Of a stretch of DNA of 64,000 bases, positions 60,515-64,000 are shown in pieces. The notes under the pieces were generated by a model. The model was not told the DNA's origin and did not search any database. It saw only the letters and a list, made by a program, of their open reading frames with translations. Position 1 is the first letter of the stretch. Each line of letters starts with the position of its first letter. A program made the translations under genes and the position numbers. The stretch is from Algivirga pacifica (GTDB lineage: Bacteria; Bacteroidota; Bacteroidia; Cytophagales; Flammeovirgaceae). Where the stretch lies: the NCBI RefSeq assembly GCF_039543525.1, contig NZ_BAABJX010000036.1:62001-126000 (forward strand), in the 5' to 3' direction.

Positions 60515-61489
60515 TTGATAGAAAAGGTTATCAATCTCGAAGGAGTCTCTCTTGTAGATTTCCTGGGAGTCGAAAATGAAAATATAAAGGAAATCTCTAC
60601 CGCTTTCCCTAAAAGCAAAATTATTTCCCGAGGAAATGAAATTCGTATTCAAGGGAGTGGTCCTGAGATTATTAAAATTAATAATGCCTTCAATGAACTA
60701 CTGGCACATTACCGTAAATACGGAAAGATCACTACTGACAATGTGCTGGACTACCTAGAAACCAACGTTAATAAAGAGGACTTAAATCTGAAGGACGAAA
60801 TTGTACTTTACGGCGCCAAAGGGGTAGCCATACGTCCTAAAACCTCTAATCAGAAACAGTTGGTGGAGGCCGCAAATAAAAATGACCTCGTCTTTGCGAT
60901 TGGTCCTGCCGGTACGGGTAAAACCTACGTGGCTGTTGCCTTAGCAGTAAAAGCACTGAAAAACAAACAGGTCAAGCGCATCATTATTACTCGTCCAGCC
61001 GTAGAGGCAGGAGAAAGTCTAGGATTCTTACCCGGTGATCTAAAAGAAAAGGTGGATCCATACCTTCGTCCGATTTATGATGCACTGGATGATATGATTC
61101 CCTCAGAAAAATTAAACTTCTACCTGGAAAATCGCATCATTGAGATTGCTCCCTTGGCTTATATGCGTGGACGTACGTTGAATAATGCTTTTATCTTATT
61201 GGATGAAGCTCAAAATACTACTCCTATGCAAATGAAGATGTTCCTAACACGTATGGGAGCTGATTCCAAAATGATTGTCACTGGAGATACTTCACAAATT
61301 GACCTTCCTCCTAGAGTGAAGTCTGGATTGGTAGAAGCTACGCACATTCTGAAAAATACAGACGGGATTCGTATTATTCACCTTAGTGGAAAAGATGTTA
61401 TCCGCCACCGATTGGTGAAAAATATTATTGCAGCTTACAAACAGGCTGCAGATGATGGGAAGACGAGAGTTCCGGAAGATAATGCGTAA
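60515..61489 (+). CDS. phoH: PhoH-family ATPase
   Basis: A 324-residue protein starting at TTG; an upstream TAG leaves no ATG in frame. Residues 1-105 are a small N-terminal domain (I-I-K-I-N-N-A-F-N-E-L-L), and residues 110-320 the PhoH ATPase with Walker A F-A-I-G-P-A-G-T-G-K-T (near 125), R-P-A-V-E-A-G-E-S-L-G-F-L-P-G-D, Walker B F-I-L-L-D-E-A-Q-N, and the sensor G-D-T-S-Q-I-D-L-P. PhoH proteins are thought to act on RNA; YbeZ works with the YbeY nuclease and ribosome. YbeY is not adjacent. The stop codon lies inside a perfect hairpin (61486-61542). Confidence 0.93.
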   Translation: MIEKVINLEGVSLVDFLGVENENIKEISTAFPKSKIISRGNEIRIQGSGPEIIKINNAFNELLAHYRKYGKITTDNVLDYLETNVNKEDLNLKDEIVLYGAKGVAIRPKTSNQKQLVEAANKNDLVFAIGPAGTGKTYVAVALAVKALKNKQVKRIIITRPAVEAGESLGFLPGDLKEKVDPYLRPIYDALDDMIPSEKLNFYLENRIIEIAPLAYMRGRTLNNAFILLDEAQNTTPMQMKMFLTRMGADSKMIVTGDTSQIDLPPRVKSGLVEATHILKNTDGIRIIHLSGKDVIRHRLVKNIIAAYKQAADDGKTRVPEDNA

Positions 61490-61542
61490 ATGATTTGAAG
61501 GAAGGGCAACCACAAGGATCGCCCTTCCTTCAAATCATTTAC
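61486..61542. terminator. Perfect 22-bp hairpin overlapping the phoH stop
   Basis: GTAAATGATTTGAAGGAAGG continues with GC to form the left arm (61486-61507), and the right arm (61521-61542) is its exact complement. The loop and inner stem contain the dispersed motif GGGC-aaccacaaggat-CGCCC. The TAA of phoH is part of the left arm. There is no clean T-run, so it may stabilise the mRNA end as well as terminate. Confidence 0.75.
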
Positions 61543-61612
61543 ATAGATTACTCAAGGGGAACTAATAAATCCCCCTTACCATATCACTACAACCTACTTA
61601 TCCAATAACACT

Positions 61613-62302
61613 ATGCGCCTCATCAGAAGCATTACCCCTCCGCTGATATTTGCCACTACCTGTGCCCTGATAGAGACGACTGAATACCTTCTTGATTTTG
61701 AGTTTCACTTCCTTGGTTTGCAACCCGGAGAGCGTCGTGGTATTCTGGGTATTTTCCTGCACCCATTTCTGCATGGAGACATACAGCACCTGGTCTCTAA
61801 TATGGTGAGCTTCGTATTTCTATGCAGTAGTATTATTTTCTTTTTTCCAGCCATCTCCCGAAAGGTCATTCTTAGTATTTATATTATCACGGGAGTAGGT
61901 GTATGGTTTTTGGGACGCTCCAATGCAGTGCATATAGGAGCCAGTGGTGAGATCTACGGATTTGCTGCCTTTTTATTTTTCTTCGGGATCTTTCGGAACA
62001 ACCCCAGTTCTTTAGTCATATCCCTTATTATTGCCCTGCTTTACAATGGAATGCTCTATGGAATATTACCGGCACAGCCCGGTGTATCCTGGGAATCTCA
62101 TCTTATGGGAGGCTTTAGTGGCCTGATCGTTGCCTATTATTTTCGGAATTACCAAACAGAAGCTTTTCAGCATATCACCACCAAAGTGGAAGATATTATT
62201 TTTGAAGGGTACGAAAATATAGAAACCGAACAGTACAAATACACGTTTGTATCCAAGGAAGCAAGCAAAAAAAAACATCAACCACCAAAGCCATCCCAAT
62301 AG
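61613..62302 (+). CDS. Rhomboid-family intramembrane serine protease
   Basis: A 229-residue membrane protein with six hydrophobic helices in the first 190 residues. Rhomboid signatures are visible: H-G-D-I-Q-H-L-V-S-N-M (helix 2, His and Asn of the oxyanion site), G-A-S-G-E-I-Y-G-F-A (catalytic Ser in GxSG, near residue 110) and S-H-L-M-G-G (catalytic His near 165). A charged cytoplasmic tail of about 45 residues ends in K-K-K-H-Q-P-P. Such proteases cleave single-pass membrane substrates. It lies 123 bp after phoH and 24 bp before the DUF255 gene, so it may be co-transcribed with the latter. Confidence 0.9.
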   Translation: MRLIRSITPPLIFATTCALIETTEYLLDFEFHFLGLQPGERRGILGIFLHPFLHGDIQHLVSNMVSFVFLCSSIIFFFPAISRKVILSIYIITGVGVWFLGRSNAVHIGASGEIYGFAAFLFFFGIFRNNPSSLVISLIIALLYNGMLYGILPAQPGVSWESHLMGGFSGLIVAYYFRNYQTEAFQHITTKVEDIIFEGYENIETEQYKYTFVSKEASKKKHQPPKPSQ

Positions 62303-62326
62303 GCTTTGTCTAACGTATTGCACACA

Positions 62327-64000
62327 ATGAAAGCAACGAACAAGACGCCAAACAAACTAATTCACGAAGATAGCCTTTACCTGCAACAGCACGCCTATAA
62401 CCCCGTACAGTGGTACCCTTGGGGAGAAGAAGCTTTGCAGAAAGCCAGAAAAGAAAATAAACCAATCATTGTCAGTATAGGCTACTCTTCTTGTCACTGG
62501 TGCCACGTCATGGAACGGGAGTGTTTTGAAAACCAGGAGTTGGCACAACTGATGAATACCCATTATATCTGCATTAAAGTCGACCGAGAAGAACGTCCGG
62601 ATATTGATCAAATTTATATGGAAGCAATACAGGTGATGGGAATCAACGGTGGCTGGCCTCTCAACGTATTCCTTACTCCAGAGACCAAGCCTTTTTATGG
62701 GGGAACCTATTTTCCTTCCAAACATTGGAAGCAGTTACTCACTCAAGTTGCTGAGGCCTTTGACAAGCATAGAGATCAGCTAGAAGCTTCTGCCGTAAAG
62801 TTTGAGGAAGTAATCCAGCGTAGCGAACTAGATAAATACGAATTACACCAATCAGACAAGACCTTTTCCAAAGATACCTTGGAGCAGATGTACCAACAGC
62901 TCTCTGAGAAGTTTGATACGCTCAAGGGTGGGATAGACAAAGCACCTAAATTTCCAATGCCTACTATTTGGTCTTTTCTATGCCGATACTATGATGTATC
63001 CAAAAATGCAGAAGCACTAAAGCAATTGCAACTGACACTAAAGCAAATGGCCTATGGAGGAATTTATGATCAAATTGGTGGAGGTTTTGCCCGTTATTCT
63101 GTAGATGGACAATGGTTTGCTCCTCACTTTGAGAAGATGCTTTACGACAATGCACAGCTAGTTTCCTTATATGCTGAGACTTATAGTATAACACAGAACA
63201 TGTTATACAAACGTATTGTTGATGAAACAATCACTTTTCTGGGACGAGAAATGCAGGCTCCACACGGAGGGTTTTATTCTGCCCTGGATGCCGATACCGA
63301 AGGAATCGAAGGACGTTTCTATAGCTGGACCTATGAGGAGTTAAAATCAATCCTGCCAGAAGAAGAATTGGAAAATTTCTGTTTACTATATCAGGTGACT
63401 CAAGAGGGTAACTGGGAGCAAGGATATAATATTCTTCACCGAAAGTGGTCCACGAAGAAATTTGGAAAAGAAGTAGGGATCAGTACCCATGAAGCAGATC
63501 AAAAAATTAGCCAATGGAAAGGCTTATTACTTAAAGCCCGTAATCAAAGAGAGTTTCCGGGGCTAGATAAAAAAATCATCACTTCCTGGAATGGATTAAT
63601 GGTCAAAGCCTTGGCCGATGCTTATAATGCAACAGGGGCGCCTAAATACCTACAAATGGCCAAACGAACGGCTTCCTTCATTTTGGATCACCTTATGCTA
63701 GATGATGGGCAACTATGGCATGTTTTTCATCATGAGCAAGGAAGCATCAAAGGGTACCTAGAAGACTATGCTTGTGTCATTCAAGGTTTTATTACCTTAT
63801 ACCAAACTTGTTTTGATACTATATGGCTTGAAAAAGCAGAGTTACTTACTTCCTATACCCTAAAACATTTCTATAATCAGGAAGAGGGCATGTTCTACTT
63901 CACCGATGCACAGGGAGAAGCTCTGATAGCCCGAAAAATGGAACTATTTGACAATGTCATTCCTGCATCCAATTCCATCATGGCCATGAATCTTTACTTC
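62327..64000 (+). CDS. DUF255/YyaL-type thioredoxin-glycosidase-like protein, 3' truncated
   Basis: The frame is open from the ATG at 62327 to the window edge, so the last part is missing. The first 558 residues are visible. The N-terminal 160 residues are the DUF255 thioredoxin-like domain with the signature S-S-C-H-W-C-H-V-M-E and N-G-G-W-P-L-N-V-F-L-T-P. The next part is an alpha/alpha-toroid like N-acylglucosamine 2-epimerases, with A-P-H-F-E-K-M-L-Y-D-N-A and S-A-L-D-A-D-T-E-G. The family (YyaL, human SPATA20) is widespread; its reaction is not established. Starts 24 bp after the rhomboid gene. Confidence 0.92.
   Translation, partial: MKATNKTPNKLIHEDSLYLQQHAYNPVQWYPWGEEALQKARKENKPIIVSIGYSSCHWCHVMERECFENQELAQLMNTHYICIKVDREERPDIDQIYMEAIQVMGINGGWPLNVFLTPETKPFYGGTYFPSKHWKQLLTQVAEAFDKHRDQLEASAVKFEEVIQRSELDKYELHQSDKTFSKDTLEQMYQQLSEKFDTLKGGIDKAPKFPMPTIWSFLCRYYDVSKNAEALKQLQLTLKQMAYGGIYDQIGGGFARYSVDGQWFAPHFEKMLYDNAQLVSLYAETYSITQNMLYKRIVDETITFLGREMQAPHGGFYSALDADTEGIEGRFYSWTYEELKSILPEEELENFCLLYQVTQEGNWEQGYNILHRKWSTKKFGKEVGISTHEADQKISQWKGLLLKARNQREFPGLDKKIITSWNGLMVKALADAYNATGAPKYLQMAKRTASFILDHLMLDDGQLWHVFHHEQGSIKGYLEDYACVIQGFITLYQTCFDTIWLEKAELLTSYTLKHFYNQEEGMFYFTDAQGEALIARKMELFDNVIPASNSIMAMNLYF

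Overview
The window looks like a chromosomal segment of a member of the Bacteroidota, most probably a marine or soil Cytophagales (Cytophagia). This rests on the SusC/SusD pair at the left edge, the many lipoproteins with Bacteroidota-style lipoboxes, a bS31/THX ribosomal protein gene, the lack of obvious Shine-Dalgarno sequences, and promoters of the TTG/TTTG-N17-23-TAnnTTTG type. Base composition is AT-rich. I see no tRNA, rRNA, CRISPR array, complete insertion sequence or prophage. Product calls come from motif and family recognition by eye; no database search was run.

Layout. 1-2770: SusC (5' truncated) and SusD. 2930-5206: a kinase/class-III aminotransferase-fold fusion of the hydroxylysine or ethanolamine kinase plus phospho-lyase type. 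5569-12423: single genes (PhnA-like protein, TlpA-like thioredoxin lipoprotein, MeaB GTPase, ribosomal protein THX, a TPR protein, a flavin monooxygenase). 12493-19046 (minus): the 2-oxoglutarate dehydrogenase complex, E1, a GNAT acetyltransferase, E2 and E3, with a 100-bp MITE-like element between E2 and E3. 19612-22035: a TonB-dependent receptor. 22210-26315 (minus): a tight three-gene operon of an MpaB/DUF2236-type oxygenase, a seven-helix protein resembling Pyr4-type membrane terpene cyclases, and a 7TMR-DISM receptor with a SpoIIE/PP2C phosphatase. 26542-30754: a K+ channel with a zinc ribbon, then a barrel-like protein with two paralogous lipoproteins. 30834-35686 (minus): PD40/OmpA-like protein, YfiR and a CHASE8-type hybrid histidine kinase, a YfiBNR-like trio with a kinase in place of the diguanylate cyclase. 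35806-40138: a seven-repeat propeller protein, PheA and two secreted unknowns. 40642-43776: a TerB/FHA-like ABCG transporter. 44100-51480 (minus): CheR, CheB, membrane GAF protein, SiaA-like phosphatase, SiaB kinase and SiaC, closed by a strong terminator. 51809-64000: small lipoprotein, metX behind a SAM riboswitch, cysM, a cytidylate-kinase-like protein, TPR lipoprotein, barrel-like protein, PBP4, PhoH, rhomboid protease and a truncated DUF255/YyaL gene.

The intergenic space is rich in palindromes. There is a roughly 160-200 bp MITE-like family in four copies (near 5260, 10450, 38360 and 40260), a GGGCGACC-acaa-GGTCGCCC palindrome in three good and two decayed copies, hairpins built from heptamer repeats, and a nested palindrome of about 257 bp after cysM.

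The main theme is signal transduction. Two PP2C-type receptors, a SiaB/SiaC kinase-substrate pair, a YfiR-controlled kinase and chemoreceptor-type CheR/CheB enzymes without chemoreceptors lie within 30 kb. The most novel-looking units are the oxygenase/membrane-cyclase/phosphatase operon, the YfiBNR-like kinase trio and the CheRB-SiaABC cluster that lacks an adjacent SiaD.
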